Positions 1 to 7,618 of a stretch of 64,000 nucleotides of DNA are shown piece by piece. The notes beneath the pieces were generated by a model. It saw only the letters and a program-made list of their open reading frames with translations. It was not told where the DNA came from and did no database searches. Within the stretch, counting starts at the first letter, position 1, and each line of letters opens with the position of its first letter. This stretch comes from Pseudonocardia ammonioxydans (GTDB lineage: Bacteria; Actinomycetota; Actinomycetes; Mycobacteriales; Pseudonocardiaceae): the NCBI RefSeq assembly GCF_900115005.1, contig NZ_FOUY01000013.1, positions 91,382 to 155,381 of the forward strand. The letters are read 5' to 3'. The translations under genes were made by a program, and so were the position numbers.

Positions 1-1719
1 ATGGCGGCGCGCGAGCGCCTGCTGGGGGCCTCGACCACGCAACCGGAGACGGCGGCGAGCGCCCTCGTGCGCAGCGAGATCGTCACCTCTTGGCGACGCT
101 CACAACTCAATGGAATCGATCCCGGCGCCCCGCTCACCCTCCCCCACGATCCGGAGCGCGAGGGCGCGCCGCGGCTGCTGCGTGCGGCGGAACCGGTCCT
201 CCAACGGCTCAGCGCCGACCTCAGCAACACCGTGATCACCCTCGCCGACAGCTCGTCGTGGATCCTGTGGCGCGCCTCGGCCGACAAGCGACTCCTGACC
301 GGTCTCGACCAGGTCGCTGCGATGCCGGGATCGCTACTGGCCGAAGAGGTGGCCGGAACCAACGGACTCGGCACGGTGCTCGAGGTCCGCGGACCCGTGA
401 TCGTAGCCGGCCCCGAACACTTCCTCGAGGGGATGCAGGACTTCACGTGCGTCGGTGTCCCGGTCCGCGACCCGTTCTCCCGCCGTCTCGAAGGCATCGT
501 CGCCCTGACGTGCCACTACCGTGACACCAACGAACATCTGCTCCCGCTCGTCGCCGAAGCGGCCAAGGAGATCGAGGACCGCCTCCGCCTGGGTTCCTCG
601 ACCCGCGAGCGGGCGTTGTTCGACGCCTTCGTCCGCACCGCCAGGTCCCCCGCGCTTGCCGTCGCTTCGATGAACGAGGAGTACCTGTTCACCAATGCGC
701 AGGCCGCGCAACTGTTCGACCCCTCCGACCATGCCAGACTCTGGGATTGGGCTCAGGAAGCCATGCGCAGCAGACGGACCATGACCGGACGCGTCACCCT
801 GAGCCGGGGGTTCGCCGTCGATGTCCGCTGCTCCACCGTGCACGACGGGCCGACAGCCGCGGGCGTCCTGCTCACCATGCGTTCCACACCCGGAACCCAG
901 TCCTCCGACAAGGCGCCGAAGCGACAGGTCTCGACACCGGAGTGGTGGAAGGTGCGCGAGGCCGGGCTCCGGCTGTTCCGTGCCCGACGAAGGGTTGCCG
1001 TTCTCGGCGAAGGTGGGGCCGGCAAGGCCACGCTCGCGCGAGCGCTGCACGATGCCACAGCGCCGCGGACTCCCCTCATCGAGATCGACTTCGCTGTCGA
1101 CGGCATCAGCTCGTTCGTCGACGGCCATCACGACCCCTCGTCGACCTTCCTCCTGCACCACGTGGACTGTCTCCCACGACGAGCAGCGCTCGAGCTCGCG
1201 GCCCGCCTGGAACGCGCCGCCGCACGGGTGCTTCTCGCCGTCGACCCCGACGTAGTCGAGGCCGCTGTGCTCGGCAGGCTGCTGGACCGCACGGACGGTG
1301 CGGTCACCATCCCGCCACTTCGCGAGCGTCGACAGGACCTCCCCGGCCTGGTGAGCGCCCTTCTACGGGATCTCGGCGCGGATTCCGAGCGCCGCTGTAC
1401 CTCGGGAGCGATCACCGCGCTCATGCACCACGATCTGCCCGGCAACGTCGCCGAGCTTCGCCGCGTCCTGTCCACGGCGCTCGCCACCTCGACGTCACGC
1501 GATATCGGAGTGGACGACCTTCCCCCCACCCACCGCACGGTGACGCGGGACGGTCGCAAGCTCATCGCCCTCGAGGAGGCAGAACGCGCGACCATCGTCG
1601 ACGCGCTGCAGAGCACGGGGTGGAACGCCGAGTCCGCCGCCGAGCACCTCGGCATCTCACGGGCGACGATCTACCGGAAGATGAAGGCACTCTCGATCCG
1701 ACGACCCGTGCAGCGCTGA
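1..1719 (+). CDS. AcoR-like GAF/AAA/Fis transcriptional regulator (start may lie outside window)
   Basis: A 572-residue regulator. Seen: an N-terminal region with the SW.RS signature of AcoR-type proteins (about residues 30-34), a GAF-like sensor domain (about 60-195), a degenerate AAA+ domain (about 330-500; P-loop remnant GEGGAGKATLARAL near 338) and a C-terminal Fis-type helix-turn-helix (about 530-567, ESAAEHLGISRATIYRKMK). No GAFTGA sigma-54 contact loop is visible and the Walker B region reads FLLHHVD, so it probably regulates without sigma-54, as usual for such proteins in actinobacteria (inference). The ATG is the first base of the window, so a longer N-terminus cannot be excluded. 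The esterase gene downstream on the same strand is a plausible target. Confidence 0.8.
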   Translation: MAARERLLGASTTQPETAASALVRSEIVTSWRRSQLNGIDPGAPLTLPHDPEREGAPRLLRAAEPVLQRLSADLSNTVITLADSSSWILWRASADKRLLTGLDQVAAMPGSLLAEEVAGTNGLGTVLEVRGPVIVAGPEHFLEGMQDFTCVGVPVRDPFSRRLEGIVALTCHYRDTNEHLLPLVAEAAKEIEDRLRLGSSTRERALFDAFVRTARSPALAVASMNEEYLFTNAQAAQLFDPSDHARLWDWAQEAMRSRRTMTGRVTLSRGFAVDVRCSTVHDGPTAAGVLLTMRSTPGTQSSDKAPKRQVSTPEWWKVREAGLRLFRARRRVAVLGEGGAGKATLARALHDATAPRTPLIEIDFAVDGISSFVDGHHDPSSTFLLHHVDCLPRRAALELAARLERAAARVLLAVDPDVVEAAVLGRLLDRTDGAVTIPPLRERRQDLPGLVSALLRDLGADSERRCTSGAITALMHHDLPGNVAELRRVLSTALATSTSRDIGVDDLPPTHRTVTRDGRKLIALEEAERATIVDALQSTGWNAESAAEHLGISRATIYRKMKALSIRRPVQR

Positions 1720-1829
1720 CACCCCTCTCAGCTGCCGGTCTCTGTATTGAGACCTCTGCCGCGCTCCAGGTCTGGTGTCGTCTACTTCACCGAGCGATGC
1801 AGCTCGGCGTGAACGCACAGGAGGACACA

Positions 1830-2726
1830 GTGGTCTCATCCCGGGTCAACACCATCGCGTCCGAGGCCTATGCAGGCTGGCTCCGCGACGGTGCGACGGT
1901 CGAGGAGATGCGGACAGGGTTCGACGACATGTGCCCCGCCCCAGGCCCGGAGGTCGAGGTGGCCGAAGGAGTCGTGGGCGGTATCCCCGGTGCGTGGGTC
2001 AGCGTTCCCGAGTCCGACGAGACGATCATCCTGCACTTCCATGCAGGCGGTTACCTCATCGGCTCCCCGACGAGTCACCGCGATCTCGCCGCCCGCATGG
2101 CACGCGCCGCCCGGGCTCGTGTCTTCCTCGCCCATTACCGCCTGGCACCCGAGAGCCCGTTCCCCGCTGCCTTCGACGACGGCGTCAGCGCGTACAACGG
2201 CATGCTCGCCGACGGCGTTGACCCGTCCTCACTCGTGATCTCAGGAGACTCCGCCGGCGGCGGGCTCGCCCTCGCCGTACTGGTTGCCGCACGCGACGCC
2301 GGAAGGCCGGCGCCCGCAGCCGGAGTTCTGATGTCGCCGTGGGCCGACCTCACGCTGTCCGGTGACTCCATGTCCGCGCGGGAGCCCATGGACCCGCTTG
2401 TCAGCCGCGCCGTCCTGACCGGCATGCAGGAGGGCTACCTCCAGGGAGCGGATCCCACGGACCACAGGGCTTCGCCGTTGCTGGCCGACCTCGCCGGCCT
2501 TCCGCCACTCCTTGTTCAGGCCGGTAGCAGCGAGGTCCTGGAGGACGACGCGGTACGAATCACCGATGCCGTCCTGAACTCGGGCGGGGAGGCCGTTCTC
2601 CAGATCGGGTACGAGATGGTCCACGTGTTCCAGATGTTCGCCGACAAGATCCCCGAAGCCGCCAACGCCATCGAGCGAATCGGGTCCTTCGTCCGCGCGC
2701 GTACAGGCGCAGCTGCTGTGGCCTGA
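1830..2726 (+). CDS. Alpha/beta hydrolase of the hormone-sensitive-lipase (fold-3) family
   Basis: A 298-residue cytoplasmic esterase/lactonase-type hydrolase. Seen: the oxyanion-hole motif HFHAGGY (HGGG type), the nucleophile motif GDSAGGG, an acidic residue in SEVLEDD and the C-terminal HVF histidine, giving a complete HSL-family triad. The GTG at 1830 is chosen because AGGAGG (1819-1824) lies five bases upstream; an in-frame ATG at 1797 lacks such a site. It is the first gene after the AcoR-like regulator and may be under its control (inference). Substrate unknown; short-chain esters or epsilon-lactones are usual for the family. Confidence 0.85.
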   Translation: MVSSRVNTIASEAYAGWLRDGATVEEMRTGFDDMCPAPGPEVEVAEGVVGGIPGAWVSVPESDETIILHFHAGGYLIGSPTSHRDLAARMARAARARVFLAHYRLAPESPFPAAFDDGVSAYNGMLADGVDPSSLVISGDSAGGGLALAVLVAARDAGRPAPAAGVLMSPWADLTLSGDSMSAREPMDPLVSRAVLTGMQEGYLQGADPTDHRASPLLADLAGLPPLLVQAGSSEVLEDDAVRITDAVLNSGGEAVLQIGYEMVHVFQMFADKIPEAANAIERIGSFVRARTGAAAVA

Positions 2727-2789
2727 CCGCGATCGCGCCGGGCTCGTCGCGACGCGTGTGGCGGGTGGCTCGGTGTGTGCCCTCCACAG

Positions 2790-2899
2790 CCGTGTTGCAT
2801 AGCGGTACGCACAGCACGTTCGGCCACGAGCGCCCGCACGGCACCACGGTGGCGTTCGTGGCCGCGCTGCGAGGCCAACCGCTGATCGCTGCGGCGTAG
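2790..2899 (+). pseudogene. Possible gene remnant with coding-like base composition
   Basis: Between the esterase and the quinone oxidoreductase one frame ending at TAG 2897-2899 has the very high GC3 of a real actinobacterial gene and reads ...GHERPHGTTVAFVAALRG... before stopping. It has no start codon or ribosome-binding site and I recognise no family, so it is probably the 3' end of a lost gene. The rest of 2727-2952 holds only the heptamer repeat noted next. Confidence 0.25.
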
Positions 2900-2910
2900 C
2901 GTGACGCCCG

Positions 2911-2943
2911 GGCGACAGGCGACAGGCGACAGGCGACAGGCGA
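2911..2943 (+). repeat. Tandem heptamer repeat GGCGACA, about 4.7 copies
   Basis: Four exact copies of GGCGACA (2911-2938) plus a partial fifth lie directly before the SD (GAGGA) and ATG of the quinone oxidoreductase gene. Such a heptamer array can change copy number by slippage, which would alter promoter or leader spacing (inference). Confidence 0.9.
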
Positions 2944-2952
2944 GGACGGTGC

Positions 2953-3852
2953 ATGCGGGGCTACGGGTTCCTCCGGGCGGGCGGGCCGGAGCAGCAGGCG
3001 TTCCTGGAGGTCGACGAGCCGGTGCCGGGGCCCGGTGAGCTCCTGGTGCGGGTGCGGGCCGCCGGGGTGAACCCCGGCGACTGGCGGGTGCGCGACGGTT
3101 CCTACGGCGTCGAGGGCCCGGCGGTGCTCGGCCGCGAGGTCGCGGGCACCGTGCTCGGCGCCGGCGCGGGCGTCACCGGTTTCGCCCCCGGCGACGAGGT
3201 GTTCGGGGGCTGCCCCGGCATGCTCGGCGGCTGGGCCCCGACGGCGGTGGTCACGGCGTCGTTCGCCGCGCACCGGCCGGACGGTGTGTCCCCGGAGCAG
3301 GCGGCGGTGCTGCCGGTGGCCGCCGGGACCGCGTACGACACGCTGGAGAACCTGCAGCTCGCAGCGGGGTCCACGCTGCTGGTCAACGGCGCCGGCGGCG
3401 GGGTCGGCCTGCCGCTGGTCCAGCTCGCACGCCGGCGCGGGCTCACCGTCGTCGGTACCGCGAGCCCCGCCAAGCACGACCTGCTCGCCCGGCTCGGCGC
3501 GACCGCGGTGGCCTACGGCGACGGCGTGACCGACCGGCTCCGGGCGGCCGCGCCGGGCGGGATCGACGGCGCGCTCGACCTCGTCGGCGGGGACGCGCTG
3601 CGTGCCGTCGCCGCCCTGGTGCCCGCCGGGCGGCTCTACTCCGTCGCCGACAAGCCGCTGGTCAAGGCACTCGGCGGGGACGAGGTGACCCGCGACCGCA
3701 GCACGGCGGTGCTGGCCGAGCTCGCGCGGCTGGTCGCCGCGGGCGAGCTCGACCCGATGGTGGGTGAGGTCCGCCCGCTGGAGGAGGCGGGAGCGGCACT
3801 CGCGGCGGTCGAGGGCGGGCACGTCACCGGGAAGATCGTGCTGGTTCCGTAG
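2953..3852 (+). CDS. Zinc-independent NADPH:quinone oxidoreductase-like MDR dehydrogenase
   Basis: A 299-residue medium-chain dehydrogenase/reductase. Seen: an N-terminal GroES-like domain (GELLVRVRAAGVNPGDWRV), the quinone-reductase hallmark AGVNP, and a Rossmann domain with the nucleotide loop GAGGGVGLPLVQLA at about residue 140. No catalytic-zinc ligands (GHE motif) are present, so NADPH-dependent reduction of quinones or enones is expected from the family. The start ATG follows GAGGA. The last 29 bases overlap the 3' end of the convergent membrane-protein gene. The true substrate is unknown. Confidence 0.85.
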   Translation: MRGYGFLRAGGPEQQAFLEVDEPVPGPGELLVRVRAAGVNPGDWRVRDGSYGVEGPAVLGREVAGTVLGAGAGVTGFAPGDEVFGGCPGMLGGWAPTAVVTASFAAHRPDGVSPEQAAVLPVAAGTAYDTLENLQLAAGSTLLVNGAGGGVGLPLVQLARRRGLTVVGTASPAKHDLLARLGATAVAYGDGVTDRLRAAAPGGIDGALDLVGGDALRAVAALVPAGRLYSVADKPLVKALGGDEVTRDRSTAVLAELARLVAAGELDPMVGEVRPLEEAGAALAAVEGGHVTGKIVLVP

Positions 3853-4549
3853 GCCGGCCCGCCCCGTGGCCGCCGAGCGGGCGCCACTGCTGGCCACGCG
3901 AACCCCGGTCACGGACGACGACCCCGGCGTCCTGAAGTTGCTCCCGCAGGTCGGAGGCGGTGTCGGTGTCGTCGTCGCGTCGGGCACGCGCCCTGCGGCG
4001 CAACTGCGTGTGGGCCTCGCCGGGCAGGTCCGGGGTGCCGTCCACCCAGTCACGGAAGCGGTCCTCGTCCGGGTCGCGGGTGCCCGACCAGGGGTAGCCG
4101 GCGGCCTCGAACGCGGCGGCGAGACGTGCGGCACCGACGTCGGCCTCCCGGCGCAGGAGCTCCCGGCCGTCGGCGTCGCGCAGCACCAGGTCGTGCGGGT
4201 CGGTGAAGACGCTCGCGATCCGCTCCCGCCCGACGTAGCAGCGCGCCCGGTCGCGCGCGACCGTGACGCCGTCGGCACCGATCTCCACCGCGATCGTCTC
4301 CGCCCGGATCACCGCGACGAGCAGTGCCGCGGCGACCAGCCCGGCCACGGTGCCGAGCCCGATCAGCCACGGCTCCGGGATCTGTTCGAGCAGGCGCAGC
4401 GGGCCGGGGGCTCCGCCGACCACGTCCACCAGCCACCGGGTGAGCGGGCCGACCAGGTAGCCCGCCGCGGCACCGACCGGCAGCCCGGCGAGCAGGATCG
4501 CGCCGAGCAGCGCGTGCGAGATCCGCACGGTGCGCGTGGGTGCCGTCAT
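3824..4549 (-). CDS. YqeB-like membrane protein with a cysteinyl-tRNA-synthetase-like C-terminal tail
   Basis: A 241-residue protein with two N-terminal membrane segments (about 12-33 and 53-75), a PH-like region (YVGRERIASVFTDPHDLVLRD) and a charged C-terminal part. The stretch RRDDDTDTASDLREQLQDAGVVVRDRGS (about 188-215, with the following WRP) resembles the C-terminal helix-hairpin of class I CysRS (R.AKDFA.AD.IRDEL...GV.L.D...G..WR). The start codon at 4549 overlaps the stop of the upstream membrane protein (ATGA), so the two are co-translated. The last residues run into the neighbouring gene in antisense. I assign it to the YqeB-type family from memory; molecular role unknown. Confidence 0.7.
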   Translation of the reverse strand: MTAPTRTVRISHALLGAILLAGLPVGAAAGYLVGPLTRWLVDVVGGAPGPLRLLEQIPEPWLIGLGTVAGLVAAALLVAVIRAETIAVEIGADGVTVARDRARCYVGRERIASVFTDPHDLVLRDADGRELLRREADVGAARLAAAFEAAGYPWSGTRDPDEDRFRDWVDGTPDLPGEAHTQLRRRARARRDDDTDTASDLREQLQDAGVVVRDRGSRGQQWRPLGGHGAGRPTEPARSSR

Positions 4550-5562
4550 GGTCGTCCCTCCGGTGTCGGGGTACGGGGCAGCGCGTCCGGTGCCGTCCGG
4601 CGCCGGACGACGGCCGCCAGCGCGAGTGCGGCCAGGAGCAGCGCCGCGTTCTGGGCGGCCTTGGCGGCGACCGGGACGCCCTCCGGCACCGGCGCGAGAC
4701 CGCCGAGCAGCGCGCCGCCGACGATCGCGGCCGCGCCGAGCAGCCCGATCTCGCGGGCTCCCCACCGCCGGTGCACCGCGACCCGGCGCAGCAGCACCGC
4801 GACGGCGAGCAGGAGCGCCACCCCGGTCACGACGCCGGTCCAGGTCGGCGGGAGGACGTTGAAGCCCAGGACGGCCACGACGCCGCCGGCGAGGATCGCG
4901 CCGGTCCGCACAGGACGGCCGTCGGGGTTGCTCCGGGCCGGCCGGCCCGCCCGGGACATCGCCAGGGCGACCAGCGCCGCGACCACGAGCAGCACCCCGG
5001 CCGCCTGCGGGACGGACGGGGCGTAGCCGTAGGTCCGGCGGCCGTCGCCGTGCACGAGCGCGGCGGCGAGCGCCCACAGTACGAGCACGACCCCGATCCC
5101 CCACCGGCCCAGCAGCGGGCGGCCCCGCTGCGACGGGGCCAGCGCGTGGTGCACGGCCAGCGGCGCACCCACGCTCATCACGACGTGGCCGACCACCCAG
5201 CCCAGCGTCGCGGACGCGCTGAGCTGCAGCGGCTCGATCAGCGTCGGTTCGCGCAGCTCGGCCCAGTACGGGATGTCCGGGCGCGAGTCGCCGAACATCG
5301 CGAGGTCGATCACCCCGGGCATCGCGACCCCGAACGCGGCGGCCAGCAGCAGCGTCCCGGTCCAGCCCCGCCCGGTGCGGACGGTGACCTCCCGGATCAG
5401 CAACGCCGCGCCGCCGTAGAGCGGCACGAAGATCAGCAGGCCGGCCAGCAGTGCGAGCGCGTCGCCGGTGGAGGTCAGATACGCCTGCAGGTACTCCGCC
5501 GCCACCGGCGCGCCCACGGCGATGCCGGCCAGTGAAGCGATCCGGGCACGGAGCGGGAGCAT
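4546..5562 (-). CDS. Polytopic integral membrane protein of unknown function
   Basis: A 338-residue protein with about nine to ten hydrophobic segments (for example LALLAGLLIFVPLYGGAALLI, GTLLLAAAFGVAMPG, AGVLLVVAALVALAM). I recognise no catalytic motif. It is the first gene of a two-gene operon with the YqeB-like protein (4-bp overlap) and is divergent from a TetR regulator. Its ATG (CAT at 5560-5562) has no clear SD and lies only nine bases from the shared palindromic operator, suggesting a leaderless or near-leaderless transcript and direct repression by the TetR protein (inference). Confidence 0.8.
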   Translation of the reverse strand: MLPLRARIASLAGIAVGAPVAAEYLQAYLTSTGDALALLAGLLIFVPLYGGAALLIREVTVRTGRGWTGTLLLAAAFGVAMPGVIDLAMFGDSRPDIPYWAELREPTLIEPLQLSASATLGWVVGHVVMSVGAPLAVHHALAPSQRGRPLLGRWGIGVVLVLWALAAALVHGDGRRTYGYAPSVPQAAGVLLVVAALVALAMSRAGRPARSNPDGRPVRTGAILAGGVVAVLGFNVLPPTWTGVVTGVALLLAVAVLLRRVAVHRRWGAREIGLLGAAAIVGGALLGGLAPVPEGVPVAAKAAQNAALLLAALALAAVVRRRTAPDALPRTPTPEGRP

Positions 5563-5571
5563 GCCGGCACA

Positions 5572-5595
5572 TTAACAGAGCGGCCACTCCATTAA
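5572..5595. promoter_or_regulatory. Palindromic TetR-type operator shared by divergent genes
   Basis: The 46-bp gap between the membrane operon and the TetR gene contains concentric arms around one centre (between 5583 and 5584): TTAA at 5572-5575 and 5592-5595, GAG/CTC at 5578-5580 and 5587-5589, and the core GGCC. Nine of twelve base pairs are symmetric. This is the expected place and size for autoregulation by the TetR protein encoded at 5609 and control of the operon to the left. Confidence 0.65.
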
Positions 5596-5608
5596 CTACG
5601 ATGGAGCC

Positions 5609-6226
5609 ATGCCGCGCCCGATCGATCCCGCCCTCCGGCGAGCCCGCCGACTCCAGATCATCGACGCGGGTCTGACCGCCTTCGCCGAGCACGGCTACGC
5701 CGGTGCCACCACCGCGGAGATCTGCCGGATCGCCGGGATCGGCTCGGGCACGTTCTTCCACCACTTCCCCACGAAGAACTCCCTGCTGGTCGCGATCCTG
5801 GAGCTCGGCGTCGAGGAGACCATCGCGTTCTTCACCGCGCGCGACCCGCAGCGCCCGCCGCGGCAGGTCCTGTCCGACTACGTCGAGCACGCGGTCGGCG
5901 ATCTCGCCGACCCGCGGGCAGCCGGTTTCATCACCGTCGTCGGCGGGCTGACCGCGCACCCGGAGATCGCCGCCGCACTGCAGGCCGACGAGGACACCAC
6001 CCGATCCCGGCTGCGCGACGTCGTGGCCGCGGCCCAACAGCAGGGCCAGGTGCGCGACGACCTGCCCGCCGACCGGCTCGCGGTCTGGATCATGTTGCTG
6101 GTGGACGGCTTCGCGTCCCGGGTCACGACCGGTGGGTTCGACGTCAGGACCGAGGCACCCCTGCTGCAGGAGCAGGTCGGGGCGCTGCTGGACGGTCCGC
6201 GCTCCACCCCGACCACGCCGTGCTGA
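5609..6226 (+). CDS. TetR/AcrR family transcriptional regulator
   Basis: A 205-residue repressor. Seen: a canonical N-terminal HTH (about residues 15-60) with TTAEICRIAGIGSGTFFHHFPTK, then an all-helical ligand-binding domain without recognisable ligand residues. It is divergent from the membrane-protein operon and shares a 24-bp palindromic site with it, so those membrane proteins are the likely targets (inference). Length is normal for the family. The inducer is unknown. Confidence 0.9.
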   Translation: MPRPIDPALRRARRLQIIDAGLTAFAEHGYAGATTAEICRIAGIGSGTFFHHFPTKNSLLVAILELGVEETIAFFTARDPQRPPRQVLSDYVEHAVGDLADPRAAGFITVVGGLTAHPEIAAALQADEDTTRSRLRDVVAAAQQQGQVRDDLPADRLAVWIMLLVDGFASRVTTGGFDVRTEAPLLQEQVGALLDGPRSTPTTPC

Positions 6227-6251
6227 GTCGCGCACACCGATTTGATCAACG

Positions 6252-7124
6252 TCAGTGCCGTAGGCCGAGGACCCTGGCTGCGTTCTCCTTGAGGATCAGC
6301 GGCCGGATCTCGTCCCGCAGGTCGAGCTCGGCGAAGTCGGCCAGCCACCGATCCGGGGTGATCACGGGGTAGTCCGAGCCGAAGAGGACCTTCTCCCGCA
6401 GGAACGAGTTCGCCGCCCGCACCAGCTGCGGCGGGAAGTACTTGGGCCGCCAGCCGGACAGGTCGATGAACACGTTCGCCTTGTGGGTGGCGATCGAGAT
6501 CGCTTCGTCCTGCCACGGCACCGACGGGTGCGCCAGCACCACGGTCAGCTCCGGGAAGTCGGCAGCGACGTCGTCGAGCAGCATCGGGTCCGAGTACCGC
6601 AGCTTGATGCCGCGCCCGCCGGGCAGCCCGGCGCCGATCCCGGTCTGCCCGGTATGGAACAGGGCGGGCACCCCGGCCTCGGCGACCGCGTCGTAGAGCG
6701 GGTAGTAGGCCGGGTCGTTCGGCGCGAAGGCCTGCAGCGAGGGATGGAACTTGAACCCGCGCGCCCCGCGCTCGGCCAGCCGGCGGATCCGCGCGACCGA
6801 CGCCTTCCCGCCGTGCGGGTCGACCGAGCCGAACGGGATCAGCACATCCGGGTGCGCTGCCGCGGCGTCCACGACCTCCTCGCTGGACAACGCCGGGTGC
6901 CCGGTGCCGGACACCGCGTCGACGGTGAACACCACGGCGGCCATCGACCGCTCGCGGTAGTGCTCCGCGATCGCGGCGACGGTCGGCGTGCGGTCCTGGC
7001 CGGCGCGGAAGTACGCCGCCGAGGCGTCCATCAGTTCCTGGTCGAGCGACAGGCAGCCGTGGCCGTCCTGCTCGACGTGGGTGTGCACGTCGACGGCGAC
7101 CAGCCGGTCGGGATCGATCGTCAC
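6252..7124 (-). CDS. Amidohydrolase-2 family metal-dependent hydrolase
   Basis: A 290-residue TIM-barrel hydrolase. Seen: the metal motif VDVHTHVE near the N-terminus, GFKFHPSLQAF, ALFHTGQTG, VVLAHPSVPW and the C-terminal metal aspartate region FGSDYP, all typical of the ACMSD/LigJ-like amidohydrolase-2 group (decarboxylases, hydratases, hydrolases of aromatic-derived acids). The GTG start at 7124 overlaps the MarR stop (GTGA) with GGGAGG seven bases upstream. It is the last gene of the hydroxycinnamate operon, so an action on an aromatic acid made by that pathway is plausible, but the reaction cannot be told from sequence. Confidence 0.85.
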   Translation of the reverse strand: MTIDPDRLVAVDVHTHVEQDGHGCLSLDQELMDASAAYFRAGQDRTPTVAAIAEHYRERSMAAVVFTVDAVSGTGHPALSSEEVVDAAAAHPDVLIPFGSVDPHGGKASVARIRRLAERGARGFKFHPSLQAFAPNDPAYYPLYDAVAEAGVPALFHTGQTGIGAGLPGGRGIKLRYSDPMLLDDVAADFPELTVVLAHPSVPWQDEAISIATHKANVFIDLSGWRPKYFPPQLVRAANSFLREKVLFGSDYPVITPDRWLADFAELDLRDEIRPLILKENAARVLGLRH

Positions 7125-7618
7125 GGTGAGTCCTCCCGGGGCTCGGTGAGCGCGGTGTAACCCAGTTCCAGGCTCTGCCGGAACAGCGGGTGCTGGACCT
7201 CGGGCACCGCGCCGAGCATCTCGGACTCGATCGACCCGACCAGCGGGTCGCAGCGCGCGAGCAGGTCCCGGCCGGTGCCGGTGAGGGTCAGCAGCAGGAC
7301 GCGGCGGTTGTCCGGGTCGCGCCGGCGCGCGACGTGGCCGCGGTTCTCCAGCCAGCGCACCATCTCGTTCATCGTCTGCGGGGTGACGAACGAGCGCCGC
7401 GCGAGCTGCGCGGACGACAGCCCGTCCCGTTCACGCAGCGCCGTGAGTGCGGTGAACTGGAGCGTGGTGAGTCCGTGCGGTCGCAGGGCCTCGTCCATCC
7501 GGGCCCGGATCGCCAGTTCGAGGCGCTTGACGAGATAGAGGGTGAGGGGTCGGTCCGGCACCGCGGGATCCTCCCGCACCGCTCCCGCGGGCGTCGGCAT
7601 CGGCGTCGGGGCCGTCAC
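7121..7618 (-). CDS. MarR family regulator of the hydroxycinnamate operon
   Basis: A winged-helix MarR protein (165 residues from the GTG at 7618, which overlaps the fcs stop as GTGA; an alternative GTG at 7561 has a stronger GGGAGG site eight bases upstream and would give 146 residues). Seen: LTTLQFTALTAL, recognition-helix region SSAQLARRSFVTPQTMNEMVRWLENRG and the wing RRRDPDNRRVLLLTLT. MarR proteins within phenylpropenoid operons (CouR/FerR/FerC type) typically sense hydroxycinnamoyl-CoA thioesters; by position this is the probable pathway repressor (inference). Confidence 0.85.
   Translation of the reverse strand: MTAPTPMPTPAGAVREDPAVPDRPLTLYLVKRLELAIRARMDEALRPHGLTTLQFTALTALRERDGLSSAQLARRSFVTPQTMNEMVRWLENRGHVARRRDPDNRRVLLLTLTGTGRDLLARCDPLVGSIESEMLGAVPEVQHPLFRQSLELGYTALTEPREDSP

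Noticed and set aside
747..1829. An open frame extending the esterase gene backwards through the regulator gene
   Set aside because: It is antiphase to the regulator coding frame, rich in Arg/Pro/His shadow residues, and the GTG at 1830 with AGGAGG explains the start.
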